From Beggiatoa leptomitoformis (lineage in GTDB: Bacteria; Pseudomonadota; Gammaproteobacteria; Beggiatoales; Beggiatoaceae), in NCBI RefSeq assembly GCF_001305575.3, contig NZ_CP012373.2, positions 434,001-498,000 on the forward strand: DNA of 64,000 nt, in the 5' to 3' direction. A program made the position numbers and the translations under genes. Below, one piece after another: positions 7,666 through 16,468 of the stretch. The stretch's first letter is position 1. Each line of letters opens with the position of its first letter. The notes under the pieces are model-generated. The model was not told the DNA's origin and made no database searches. It worked only from the letters and a program-made list of their open reading frames with translations.

Positions 7666-8451
7666 ATGACTGAGAGTAACTTAATCACCCATATTGATGA
7701 ACGGGGCGTTGCTGTGCTAACAGTTAATCGCCCTGAAGTACATAATGCGTTTGATGAAACATTGATTACGTATATCACAGGTACATTGTTGCAGTTAGAA
7801 GACAATCCAGATGTGCGCGTAATTGTGTTAAAAGCCAATGGTAAGAATTTTTCGGCGGGCGCGGATTTGCGGTGGATGCAACAAATGGTGAGCTATTCTA
7901 AAGAGGAAAATGTGCATGATGCAATGGCATTGGCAACCTTGATGAAAACGCTTAATCAAGTTTCCATTCCTACCGTTGCGATTGTGCAAGGGGCTACGGT
8001 TGGGGGGGGGGTTGGCTTGGTTGCTTGTTGTGACTTTGTGATTGCGAGCGAACAGGCTTCTTTTTGTTTGTCCGAGGTTAAATTGGGTTTAATTCCTGCG
8101 GTTATTTCCCCTTACGTTGTAGAAGCCATTGGTGTACGCGCAGCACGCCGTTATTTTTTAACAGGCGAAGTCTTTTCTGTTACGACAGCAAAACAATTGG
8201 GATTAGTGAGTGAGATTGTCCCCGCCGATAAGTTAGACACAGCGGGAGATGAAGTAGTTAATCGTTTTTTACAAAATGGACCACAAGCAATGTCAGCGGC
8301 AAAAGAGTTGATTCGCGCAGTTTCTCATGGTGCAATTGATGATGCCATGATTGCATTAACGGCGGAATTAATTGCCATGATTCGGGTCTCTGATGAAGGA
8401 CAAGAAGGATTAACCGCCTTTTTAGAAAAACGTCCCCCTTATTGGAAATAG
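7666..8451 (+). CDS. Enoyl-CoA hydratase/isomerase family, methylglutaconyl-CoA hydratase-like
   Basis: The protein has 261 residues with the crotonase fold. The oxyanion-hole loops are visible: NFSAGADLRWMQQM (~61-74) and GATVGGGVGL (~108-117). The stretch LSEVKLGLIPAVISPYVV followed by RAARRYFLTGE is typical of LiuC/AtuE-type hydratases that act on methylglutaconyl- or isohexenylglutaconyl-CoA. General crotonases usually read LPE.....P. No other leucine-degradation genes are adjacent, so the substrate is uncertain. A run of ten G (8002-8011) codes for the Gly-Gly-Gly of the second oxyanion loop and could be a slippage site. Confidence 0.85.
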   Translation: MTESNLITHIDERGVAVLTVNRPEVHNAFDETLITYITGTLLQLEDNPDVRVIVLKANGKNFSAGADLRWMQQMVSYSKEENVHDAMALATLMKTLNQVSIPTVAIVQGATVGGGVGLVACCDFVIASEQASFCLSEVKLGLIPAVISPYVVEAIGVRAARRYFLTGEVFSVTTAKQLGLVSEIVPADKLDTAGDEVVNRFLQNGPQAMSAAKELIRAVSHGAIDDAMIALTAELIAMIRVSDEGQEGLTAFLEKRPPYWK

Positions 8452-8463
8452 GATAAATATTTC

Positions 8464-9305
<842 letters not shown>

Positions 9306-9407
9306 GACAAGAAAATTGTCTGAATCAGGCTTTTCAGACAGTCGCCAACCTAAAAAGGACTAATAACGGGTTTATATCTGTCTTACGACTTAAGAGAACA
9401 TGCTGAA

Positions 9408-10355
9408 ATGGAATTATTAATCAAACACGTCTTAGATACACTAGCAGGCTTAGGACAGAGCGAGCGAGTGGCGTTGTTTACCCTGCAAGCTGACAATATG
9501 GGCGTGTTAGCAGGAGGATTTAATCGGGGGGAATTTTTGCCTACGGGTAAAGTAGTGGATTTTAAAGGCACGCCATTAATCGAAATTCTACAACAACGCA
9601 CTTCTAGCACCTTTCATGGCATGTTGCTGGATGATAACCTTCCTTTTCCCTGTTATACCGACCAACAAGCGGGCTTTGAATGCTTATGCTTGCCCTTATT
9701 AAGTGAAGAAAACAATACAGTGATTGGTGTTGCCGTGTTAGCCCAAGATACGGGCATTACCCAACCTGATTATCGTTTGCAAACATTAGGGATGTTACGC
9801 ACCTTAATTGCTGCAGCTATGGAAAAAGCCCGTTTATTTCAACTAGCAACAATAGATAGCCTAACCGAACTTTATACCCGCCGTTATTTTGATATTCGTT
9901 TACATGAAGAAATTGTGCGTTTACAACGGCATGGTAGCGATATTTCACTAATCTTGTTTGACATCGACCATTTTAAACGCATTAACGACACTTACGGACA
10001 TATACATGGTGATTATGTATTGCGCGAAGTAGCTAATTTATTAAACCATTCCATTCGTCGTGATATTGATATTGCTAGTCGCTATGGGGGGGAAGAATTT
10101 ATTATCTTACTGCCCCATACAAATATAGACGGTGCGTATGTTCTTGCAGAACGCATTCGTCAACATTGCCAACAATATCCATTTAAAACCCCCGTAGAAC
10201 AAGCCTGTATGGTCACATTAAGCGGTGGTATTGCCAGCATGAACCAAAGCCACCTACTTACCAGCGAAGAATTGATTCACCGCGCGGACTTAATGCTATA
10301 TGCCGCCAAAAATAGCGGGCGTAATCAGGTTATTCAATATAAATTAACGCCATAA
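9408..10355 (+). CDS. Diguanylate cyclase (GAF-like sensor + GGDEF)
   Basis: The protein has 315 residues from this ATG. The N-terminal ~145 residues look like a GAF-type sensor (FECLCLPLLSEENNTVIGVAVLAQD). The GGDEF domain follows (~150-312), with active-site GGEEF at 227-231 and the substrate motif FDIDHFKRINDTYGH. It makes c-di-GMP from two GTP. No RxxD inhibitory site is evident just before GGEEF (IASRYGGEEF). The reading frame stays open upstream to 9354 (…LSYDLREHAE-M) with an AAGGA site at 9355-9359, so the true start could be a non-standard codon upstream; only weak AAGAGA precedes the ATG at 9408. Confidence 0.9.
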   Translation: MELLIKHVLDTLAGLGQSERVALFTLQADNMGVLAGGFNRGEFLPTGKVVDFKGTPLIEILQQRTSSTFHGMLLDDNLPFPCYTDQQAGFECLCLPLLSEENNTVIGVAVLAQDTGITQPDYRLQTLGMLRTLIAAAMEKARLFQLATIDSLTELYTRRYFDIRLHEEIVRLQRHGSDISLILFDIDHFKRINDTYGHIHGDYVLREVANLLNHSIRRDIDIASRYGGEEFIILLPHTNIDGAYVLAERIRQHCQQYPFKTPVEQACMVTLSGGIASMNQSHLLTSEELIHRADLMLYAAKNSGRNQVIQYKLTP

Positions 10356-10380
10356 GTTAAGTTACCTAACCACTGCCACA

Positions 10381-11886
10381 ATGACCCTTTTCCCCCGCCT
10401 TCGCTATTGTTATTTACTCCTGTTTATTGGCACACTAACCGCCTGTCAACCAGTGGATAAACAAAAAGTTATTCACTTTGGATTAGCCCAAGCCCCCGTG
10501 ACTTTAGACCCCCGTTTTGCAACCGATGCAGCCAGCAGTCGAATTAATCGCTTGTTATACCATGCGTTAATTGATTTTGACGCACAATTTAAGCCCATAC
10601 CCGATTTAGCTACATGGGAACAACTGAATGCTACAACCTACCGTTTTCATTTAGGTGAGCAAGGACGTATGTTTCATCATGGACAACATTTAAATGCAGA
10701 CGATGTAAAGGCAACCTATGATTTTATTCTTGAATCCCGTAACGCATCACCACATCGTGGTTCACTAATAAATATTCAACAAATTATCGTCGTTAATGCA
10801 GATACAATAGATTTTCAACTGAGTAAACCAGACCCTTTATTTATTGGACGTTTAGGCTTAGGTATCGTCCCTGCGGGATTAATTCAACAACAACACCCCT
10901 TTAATAAACAACCGATAGGCAGTGGTGAGTTTCGTTTCCTGACATGGTCACAAAACAGCGAATTACACATTGAAAGAATTGAAGATAAACAAGAAATACA
11001 ATTTTTAGAAGTGAAAAATCCAACCGTTCGTGCTTTAAAATTGCGTCGTGGCGAACTGGATATTTTACAAGACGATTTACCCCCCGAATTAATTCGCTGG
11101 CTACAACAACAAACAGGGGTAACAGTAACTTTTGGACGCGGGACAAGTTTTGCGTATTTGGGGTTTAATCTGGCTGACCCAACTACGCATAACCTACTAA
11201 TTCGCCAAGCAATTGCTTACGCGCTGAATAGAGAAACCATCATACATTACATGCTTGGCGATGCAGCACGTCTTGCAACAAGTATCCTTGACCCGCAACA
11301 TTGGGCAGGCAATCCTGATTTAGAACCCTATCCGTATAATCCCCAAAAAGCCCGCGAATTACTGCAACAAGCAGGATATAACGCGGAAAATCCGTTATAT
11401 ATTACTTATAAAACCTCAAGCAATCCTTTTCGCATTCGCATTGCTACCGTGATTCAACAACAACTTGCAGAAGTAGGCATTATCGTGTCACTACGCACGT
11501 ATGATTGGGGAACATTTTATGGCGATATAAAAGCAGGTCGTTTTCAAATGTTTAGCCTTTCTTGGATAGGAATTAAAATGCCTGATATTTTTCGCTATGC
11601 GTTTCATTCCAATTCACTACCGCCAAATGGTGCAAATCGTGGACGTTTACATGATACGGAAGTTGACCATCTGATTGAACAGGCAGAACAAACACCTGAT
11701 TTAGACATGCAAGCACACTATTATCGCCAAATCCAAACCCGTTTACACGCTGAATTGCCCTATATACCTTTATGGTATGAGAATATTACGTTAGTCACAC
11801 GACAAAGTATTACAGGCTACCACTTAAGTCCTGATGGAAATTTTGACAGTTTAATAACCACGCAGATGATGGTTAAACCTGAATGA
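10381..11886 (+). CDS. ABC transporter peptide-binding lipoprotein (SBP family 5)
   Basis: The protein has 501 residues. A lipoprotein signal ends in the lipobox LTAC (Cys ~22), so the mature protein is tethered to a membrane facing the periplasm. Family-5 features include APVTLDPRFATDAASSRINRLLYHALIDFD, HHGQHLNADDVKATYDFI and RQAIAYALNRETI, as in OppA/DppA/SapA. The ligand is probably an oligopeptide or similar solute. No permease or ATPase genes lie nearby, so it must pair with a transporter encoded elsewhere. It follows the diguanylate cyclase by 25 bases and may be co-transcribed. Confidence 0.9.
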   Translation: MTLFPRLRYCYLLLFIGTLTACQPVDKQKVIHFGLAQAPVTLDPRFATDAASSRINRLLYHALIDFDAQFKPIPDLATWEQLNATTYRFHLGEQGRMFHHGQHLNADDVKATYDFILESRNASPHRGSLINIQQIIVVNADTIDFQLSKPDPLFIGRLGLGIVPAGLIQQQHPFNKQPIGSGEFRFLTWSQNSELHIERIEDKQEIQFLEVKNPTVRALKLRRGELDILQDDLPPELIRWLQQQTGVTVTFGRGTSFAYLGFNLADPTTHNLLIRQAIAYALNRETIIHYMLGDAARLATSILDPQHWAGNPDLEPYPYNPQKARELLQQAGYNAENPLYITYKTSSNPFRIRIATVIQQQLAEVGIIVSLRTYDWGTFYGDIKAGRFQMFSLSWIGIKMPDIFRYAFHSNSLPPNGANRGRLHDTEVDHLIEQAEQTPDLDMQAHYYRQIQTRLHAELPYIPLWYENITLVTRQSITGYHLSPDGNFDSLITTQMMVKPE

Positions 11887-11918
11887 AAGCAAGATATAAG
11901 CAATGAAACAGTGCAGAG

Positions 11919-11935
11919 GGTAGGCAATGCCTACC
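11919..11935. repeat. Short perfect palindrome
   Basis: GGTAGGC-AAT-GCCTACC lies between convergent genes. It resembles in design the palindromes at 541-557 and 5107-5125 (G/C-rich 7-bp arms around a short loop with core GGC..GCC). It may serve as a bidirectional terminator or a REP-like repeat. Confidence 0.5.
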
Positions 11936-11979
11936 GCTATGCTTTAGCACGAGAAGCACAAACATAAAAATTACTACCG

Positions 11980-12246
11980 TCAAATATCGCCCTTTAAAAA
12001 CAACGGGGCGTATGAATATAAAGTGCGCCCTTTCCACAACTGCCCCTTTAAACGTCGTGCGATACGACTGGTCACGGCGAGATTTGCGCCTTTAATTTTC
12101 ACAATAGCAAGCACACTATTAGGGTTTCCTTCCCGATAAAGTTCCACTTCCGTTTCTGCACCATGATGCTTAAATATGTCTTCAATTTCTTTAGGAGTGA
12201 CGGAGGGCGGAAAATTGCTAATAATCAAATTCATCGTAGGTTGCAT
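11980..12246 (-). CDS. Single-RRM RNA-binding protein
   Basis: With the start at 12246 the protein has 88 residues (MQPTMNLIISNFPPS...). An RRM fold is indicated by the RNP2-like strand NLIISNFPPSVTPKEIEDIF, where helix 1 follows, and by a later strand VLAIVKIKGANLAV in place of RNP1. The RNP1 aromatics are not conserved (AIVKI rather than GFGFV), so RNA contact may differ from that of eukaryotic RRMs. The frame is open to a TTG at 12309, but the extra 21 residues are not RRM-like. Its target RNA is unknown. The gene stands alone. Confidence 0.75.
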   Translation of the reverse strand: MQPTMNLIISNFPPSVTPKEIEDIFKHHGAETEVELYREGNPNSVLAIVKIKGANLAVTSRIARRLKGQLWKGRTLYSYAPLFLKGDI

Positions 12247-12489
12247 AAGTATTTTCACCAAGTAATGGATAAAAAACCATTTCTCTCCTTTGGTACTCAT
12301 ACATATCAATACTGTTTTTATAAAAATTAATGGTAACGCTAAACAAGTCAGAATTTATTACTTTGAATACCCAATAACACTAAAAAATGTGGATAGATAA
12401 TAAAGAATACTTCCTCCTTCGAAAAAAGAGGGAATCTTTCTCACCCTGACATTTTATTACTACCAAAATAATTAACCCTGAACAATTGC

Positions 12490-12642
12490 CTAAAATAACG
12501 CATAAATAAAAGGTGTAAAAACAGAGCCTTGTGTTAATACTAATAAACCACCCAATATCACTAAAATTAAAATAATGGGGATTAACCAAAACTTTTTCCG
12601 TTCTTGCATGAACAAATAAAGGTCTTTAAATAAATCCAACAT
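12490..12642 (-). CDS. DUF5989-like single-helix membrane protein (50 aa)
   Basis: This short frame codes for 50 residues: MLDLFKDLYLFMQERKKFWL, then a hydrophobic helix rich in I/L/G, ending in TQGSVFTPFIYALF. The pattern (LW.F....KKFWL.P......G.L......S...PFIY.LF) is that of DUF5989 proteins, which typically sit beside SxtJ-family and carbamoyltransferase genes. Its ATG overlaps the TAA of the sxtJ-like gene (TAATG), so translation is probably coupled. It likely forms a small membrane partner in the carbamoyltransferase system. Confidence 0.85.
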   Translation of the reverse strand: MLDLFKDLYLFMQERKKFWLIPIILILVILGGLLVLTQGSVFTPFIYALF

Positions 12643-13031
12643 TAAAAAGGACGCTCCATGTGATTAGGTAAGCGCGGAGGCTTGTCAATACGATGCAAAT
12701 GAACAGATAAACCCTTGCCTAAAACACGCATTAACCATCCTAATGGGGTAATAACAAAAAAGAATAAAATACCCAGAATCAAACGAGTGTTTATCCAACC
12801 CAATACTAATCCTAAACGCTCCCACCCAAAATAAACAGGTCTGAGAATATCAGGTAATCCTAACCCAATTAGAATAAAACCACCGCCTAATAACCATACC
12901 CATAAGCTAAAAGCTGAGTGATACAACCAAGGCAAGAATATCCCAAACACGCCAATAATACCGCCACCCAATACAAACCCAAAATCCCGTAACTGTCGTC
13001 TATCTAATGGAACTATATTCATCATTTTCAA
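12642..13031 (-). CDS. SxtJ-family membrane protein
   Basis: The protein has 129 residues. Hydrophobic segments lie at ~16-35, 42-62 and 78-100, then a basic tail. The sequence RDFGFVLGGG...LWVWLLGGGFILIGLGLPDILRP and GWLMRVLGKG fits the SxtJ family, named from the saxitoxin clusters of cyanobacteria but widespread next to NodU/CmcH-type carbamoyltransferases. The exact function is unknown. The ATG overlaps the carbamoyltransferase stop by 4 bases and the stop overlaps the DUF5989 start, so the three genes form a tight operon. Confidence 0.85.
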   Translation of the reverse strand: MKMMNIVPLDRRQLRDFGFVLGGGIIGVFGIFLPWLYHSAFSLWVWLLGGGFILIGLGLPDILRPVYFGWERLGLVLGWINTRLILGILFFFVITPLGWLMRVLGKGLSVHLHRIDKPPRLPNHMERPF

Positions 13032-14854
13032 TCCAAATTAACGGTTACTTGCTTAACATTATGTTGTGGCTGTTTTGTTTTTTGCAAAAAACAATTTTCT
13101 ATAACCAAATAATCCATTTCAGTTTTCATAAAGCATTCATAGGCTTGTTGCGGTGTTGCAACGATTGGCTCACCCCGCACGTTGAATGACGTATTCACCA
13201 ACACAGCACAACCTGTTAGTGCTTCAAATGCTTGTAATAACGCATAATAACGTGGATTTGTATCACAATGCACCGTTTGCACCCGAGCAGAATAGTCCAA
13301 GTGCGTAATAGCGGGCAATGTAGAACGAGACAAATTAACCCGCTCAATCCCAAATAATCCTGCATCTTCTGCCCGCTCTGGCAATCGCAATGCGGGTTTA
13401 ACATCAGCAACTAACAACATATAAGGACTTTCTGTAGCCAATTCAAAATAATCCCCTGCTTTTTCAGCCAATACAGAAGGGGCAAAGGGACGAAAAGATT
13501 CACGATATTTAATTTTTAAATTCATTACCGACTGCATTTTAACACTACGCGGGTCGCCTAAAATAGAACGTCCGCCTAATGCTCTAGGACCAAATTCCAT
13601 CCGTCCTTGAAACCAACCAATAACGGCCTCTTGCGCTAATAATTCAGCTAGTTGTGGCAATAAAATATTATCTTCAATAACCGCATAAACCGCACCAACA
13701 GACTCCAAGTATGCTTGAACAGCCGCATTAGAAAACTGAGGACCTAAATAACTCCCTTGCATCGCATCAGTTTTACTAGCAACTCGGGGATTATCCAAAT
13801 ATTCATGCCAACAACTTAACGCCGCGCCCAATGCACTGCCTGCATCTCCTGCTGCGGGCTGAATCCATATATTTTTAAAAATGCCTTCTTTTAGAATTTT
13901 CCCATTTGCTACACAATTTAACGCAACACCACCTGCTAAACATAAATTCTCTGAAGGCAATTCGCGCCGAACAGTTCGTGCTAAACGTAAAACAGCATCT
14001 TCTAAAACAACTTGAATCGAACGGGCTAAATCCATCTCACGCTGTGTTAACTGACTTTCTGGTTCGCGCGGTTTTCCACCAAATAGTTGATTAAAATTAG
14101 TATTTGTCATAGTCAAGCCAACATGATAATTAAAATAATCCATATTGAGCTTAAACGTACCATCTGCTTTTAAATCAATTAAATTATCTAAAATGGTTTG
14201 TACATAACGCGGTTGCCCATACGGTGCAAGCCCCATTAATTTATATTCTCCCGAATTTACTTTAAATCCTGTGTAGTAGGTAAAAGCAGAATACAACAAG
14301 CCTAAAGAGTGCGGGAAATGGGTTTCCCATTGTGAAATTAAACGATTATCTTTACCTTGCCAGATGGATGTTGTCGCCCATTCACCTACACCATCAATAC
14401 ATAGAATACTGGCCTCTTGAAAAGGAGAAGGAAAAAACGCGGCAGCAGCATGGGATTGATGATGCTCATTAAACAATAAATGCGGTAATTTTGATTTATC
14501 AGGGCTAAATTTAGATAATTCTTTTTTTAGGAGGGTTTTTAAATATAGCTTTTCTTTTAGCCAAACAGGCATAGCACGTAAAAATGAAGTAAACCCTTGT
14601 GGTGCATAGGTCAAATAGGTCTCTAATAATCGCTCAAACTTCAGTAACGGCTTGTCATAAAAGACAACATAATCTATACTGCCCAACGAAACGTTACCCG
14701 CTTCCAAGCAATATTTAACGGCATGATGCGGGAAATCAGCTTCATTCTTGTTACGAGTAAACCTTTCCTCTTGCGCCGCCGCAATAATTTTTCCATCCAT
14801 GATTAATGTTGCAGCACTATCGTGATAATATGCTGAAATACCGAGAGTATTCAT
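13028..14854 (-). CDS. Carbamoyltransferase (NodU/CmcH family)
   Basis: The protein has 608 residues. The N-terminal Kae1/YrdC-type ATPase-fold part begins MNTLGISAYYHDSAATLI, with metal-binding HHQSHAAAAFF (~131-141) and CIDGVGEW; the C-terminal domain carries GPRALGGRSILGDPR. The family moves the carbamoyl group of carbamoyl phosphate, through carbamoyl-AMP, onto a hydroxyl of a sugar or other small molecule. With SxtJ and DUF5989 partners and a divergent SGNH hydrolase, the acceptor is probably an envelope glycan or lipid (inference). Its start codon shares CATG with the divergent gene. Confidence 0.92.
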   Translation of the reverse strand: MNTLGISAYYHDSAATLIMDGKIIAAAQEERFTRNKNEADFPHHAVKYCLEAGNVSLGSIDYVVFYDKPLLKFERLLETYLTYAPQGFTSFLRAMPVWLKEKLYLKTLLKKELSKFSPDKSKLPHLLFNEHHQSHAAAAFFPSPFQEASILCIDGVGEWATTSIWQGKDNRLISQWETHFPHSLGLLYSAFTYYTGFKVNSGEYKLMGLAPYGQPRYVQTILDNLIDLKADGTFKLNMDYFNYHVGLTMTNTNFNQLFGGKPREPESQLTQREMDLARSIQVVLEDAVLRLARTVRRELPSENLCLAGGVALNCVANGKILKEGIFKNIWIQPAAGDAGSALGAALSCWHEYLDNPRVASKTDAMQGSYLGPQFSNAAVQAYLESVGAVYAVIEDNILLPQLAELLAQEAVIGWFQGRMEFGPRALGGRSILGDPRSVKMQSVMNLKIKYRESFRPFAPSVLAEKAGDYFELATESPYMLLVADVKPALRLPERAEDAGLFGIERVNLSRSTLPAITHLDYSARVQTVHCDTNPRYYALLQAFEALTGCAVLVNTSFNVRGEPIVATPQQAYECFMKTEMDYLVIENCFLQKTKQPQHNVKQVTVNLD

Positions 14855-15899
14855 GTCGATTTCAAACCCTTTAGCTATTTATGGCTTGATTTTTTTAGGT
14901 CTGATAATAGCCATTTTGCTACTATCATTCGTTTTTAGGAAAATTTGGAAAAAACCATCAAAACTAAAAAATTTTTTAGTGAATGTAACGGTCTCTTTTT
15001 TTACGGGGATAATGCTACTTTTCTTTTTAGAAATTGGGGCTTATCTGCTAGTTGTGCGTTCAGACAGTTTTAGTTTTACGCTGGCAAATAAACGCTGGTT
15101 TAGTACTTATTGGCAACCGATTAATGCATTAGGTTATCGGGATGACGATTATAGCCCAGAAGAAGTGAAAAGCAATAGATTGATTTTTGTTGTTGGTGAT
15201 TCATTCGTTGCAGGTCAAGGAATTAAGAATTATCAACAGCGTTTTTCTAATTTATTACGGGAAAAATTAGGAAAAGGTTGGTTAGTCGCAAATATTGCCC
15301 AAGTAGGTTGGAGTACTTCTGAAGAATATCAAGGGATTATTAACTATCCATATCAACCAAATGTCATTATTTTAGCTTATTTTATCGATGATATTCGTCA
15401 AGCGGCAACACAACCTAGTGTTATTAATCGCTTAAGCCATCCACAGTTAATTCAATCTGTTCCCACTTATTTACAGGGATTAGTTGATAATTCTTACTTG
15501 GCCAATTATTTCTATTGGCAGTGGTATCGTTCTCATTACAGTGAACCTGAGTCAATTTATTGGACACGGATGCAAAGTTATTATGCTGATTCTGAGGTAT
15601 GGGCATTACATCAGCAAGAATTGAAAAATATTGTTGATTATGCGAAACAACATCAAATTATCTTAATTCCTGTCTTATTCCCAAATTTAATTTCTTTAGA
15701 TAATAGTCAGCCTATCTTGCAAAAAGTAGCCAGTTGGCTAACCACGTTAGGGACACAACCCATAGATTTGAGTTATTTATTTAAAGGAAAAACCCCTCGT
15801 GAGTTAGTTGTTAATCAAGTAGATGCACATCCTAATGAATGGGTTAATCAGCAGGTCAGTGAGGTTTTATTAAAATTGGTTCAGGAACGGGTGAAATAA
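14853..15899 (+). CDS. SGNH/GDSL-hydrolase-like membrane-anchored protein
   Basis: The protein has 348 residues. Two hydrophobic segments lie at ~8-27 and ~43-68, then an extracytoplasmic domain with the GDS block FVVGDSFVAGQGI (~113-125) and a C-terminal DAHPNEWVNQ (D-x-x-H-like catalytic pair). SGNH enzymes hydrolyse or transfer acyl or acetyl esters on polysaccharides and lipids. GAGAG lies 8 bases before the ATG. The ATG at 14853-14855 overlaps that of the divergent carbamoyltransferase in the palindrome CATG, so there is no intergenic space and each promoter must lie within the other gene. Confidence 0.8.
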   Translation: MSISNPLAIYGLIFLGLIIAILLLSFVFRKIWKKPSKLKNFLVNVTVSFFTGIMLLFFLEIGAYLLVVRSDSFSFTLANKRWFSTYWQPINALGYRDDDYSPEEVKSNRLIFVVGDSFVAGQGIKNYQQRFSNLLREKLGKGWLVANIAQVGWSTSEEYQGIINYPYQPNVIILAYFIDDIRQAATQPSVINRLSHPQLIQSVPTYLQGLVDNSYLANYFYWQWYRSHYSEPESIYWTRMQSYYADSEVWALHQQELKNIVDYAKQHQIILIPVLFPNLISLDNSQPILQKVASWLTTLGTQPIDLSYLFKGKTPRELVVNQVDAHPNEWVNQQVSEVLLKLVQERVK

Positions 15900-15970
15900 T
15901 TGGTGTTATCCATATTGGTAATTTTTTCACTGTTTAGAACATGGTAACAACACAAGGGTAGGAGAATATT

Positions 15971-16402
15971 ATGCAAATTAGTGCAAGAAATAAATTCGTT
16001 GGAAAAGTCAGTTATGTTAAACAAGGGCAAGTTGATGCAGAAGTAGGGGTAAAAATTGCTGAGGGGTTTGAAATTGTTGCACAGATTACTCAAGCCAGTG
16101 TCGGTCATTTGGGGTTAGCTGAAGGGGTTGAAGTTTCCGCTTTTGTGAAATATTCCAATTTAATGTTGATGTCAGCCGAAGATGATATGTTGCTTAGCGC
16201 ACGTAATCAGTTGTTAGGTACGGTTGTAGCGGTACAAAGTGCGCGAATTAGTGCAGAAATTGTGTTGAGTTTGCTGGAGCAATTTACATTGAAAGCCTTT
16301 GTTTCTCAAGAAGCAGTAGAGGAAATGGGTTTAAAAGTGGGCGACAAAGTGTATGCGGTATTTAAAGCGGGTAGTGTGATTTTAGGCAAAAAACGGGCTT
16401 AA
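15971..16402 (+). CDS. Molbindin-like protein with two Mop (TOBE) domains
   Basis: The protein has 143 residues made of two repeats of about 70 residues. Each begins I/LSARN-x-(F/L)-(V/L)-G-x-V and contains a hydrophobic core strand, then a conserved V-SAFVKYSNLML or V-YAVFKAGSVIL end. This is the di-Mop arrangement of molbindins, which assemble into rings that store or buffer molybdate or tungstate in the cytoplasm. A GTAGGAG site precedes the ATG. No mod transport genes are adjacent; moeA lies about 26 kb away. Confidence 0.9.
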   Translation: MQISARNKFVGKVSYVKQGQVDAEVGVKIAEGFEIVAQITQASVGHLGLAEGVEVSAFVKYSNLMLMSAEDDMLLSARNQLLGTVVAVQSARISAEIVLSLLEQFTLKAFVSQEAVEEMGLKVGDKVYAVFKAGSVILGKKRA

Positions 16403-16427
16403 TGTAGTACCCAAGAAACGCAAGGAT

Positions 16428-16457
16428 GGATACCATCGCCGTGAGCTGATGGTATCC
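16428..16457. terminator. Hairpin between convergent molbindin and ettA genes
   Basis: GGATACCATC and GATGGTATCC form a perfect 10-bp stem around a 10-nt loop. It lies 25 bases past one stop and 11 bases past the other, so it can serve both genes. There is no strong T-run on either side. Confidence 0.6.
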
Positions 16458-16468
16458 GTAATAGAAAA

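Noticed and set aside
9318-9339. GTCTGAA...TTCAGAC hairpin after tadA, considered as a copy of the 114-bp repeat or a terminator
   Set aside because: Only the 7-base arms match the repeat ends, and no T-run follows; it may be a weak terminator but cannot be supported.
12380-12589. 69-codon frame on the minus strand
   Set aside because: It overlaps the DUF5989-like gene in another frame on the same strand and starts inside it; the DUF5989 frame has matching family features and coupled start.
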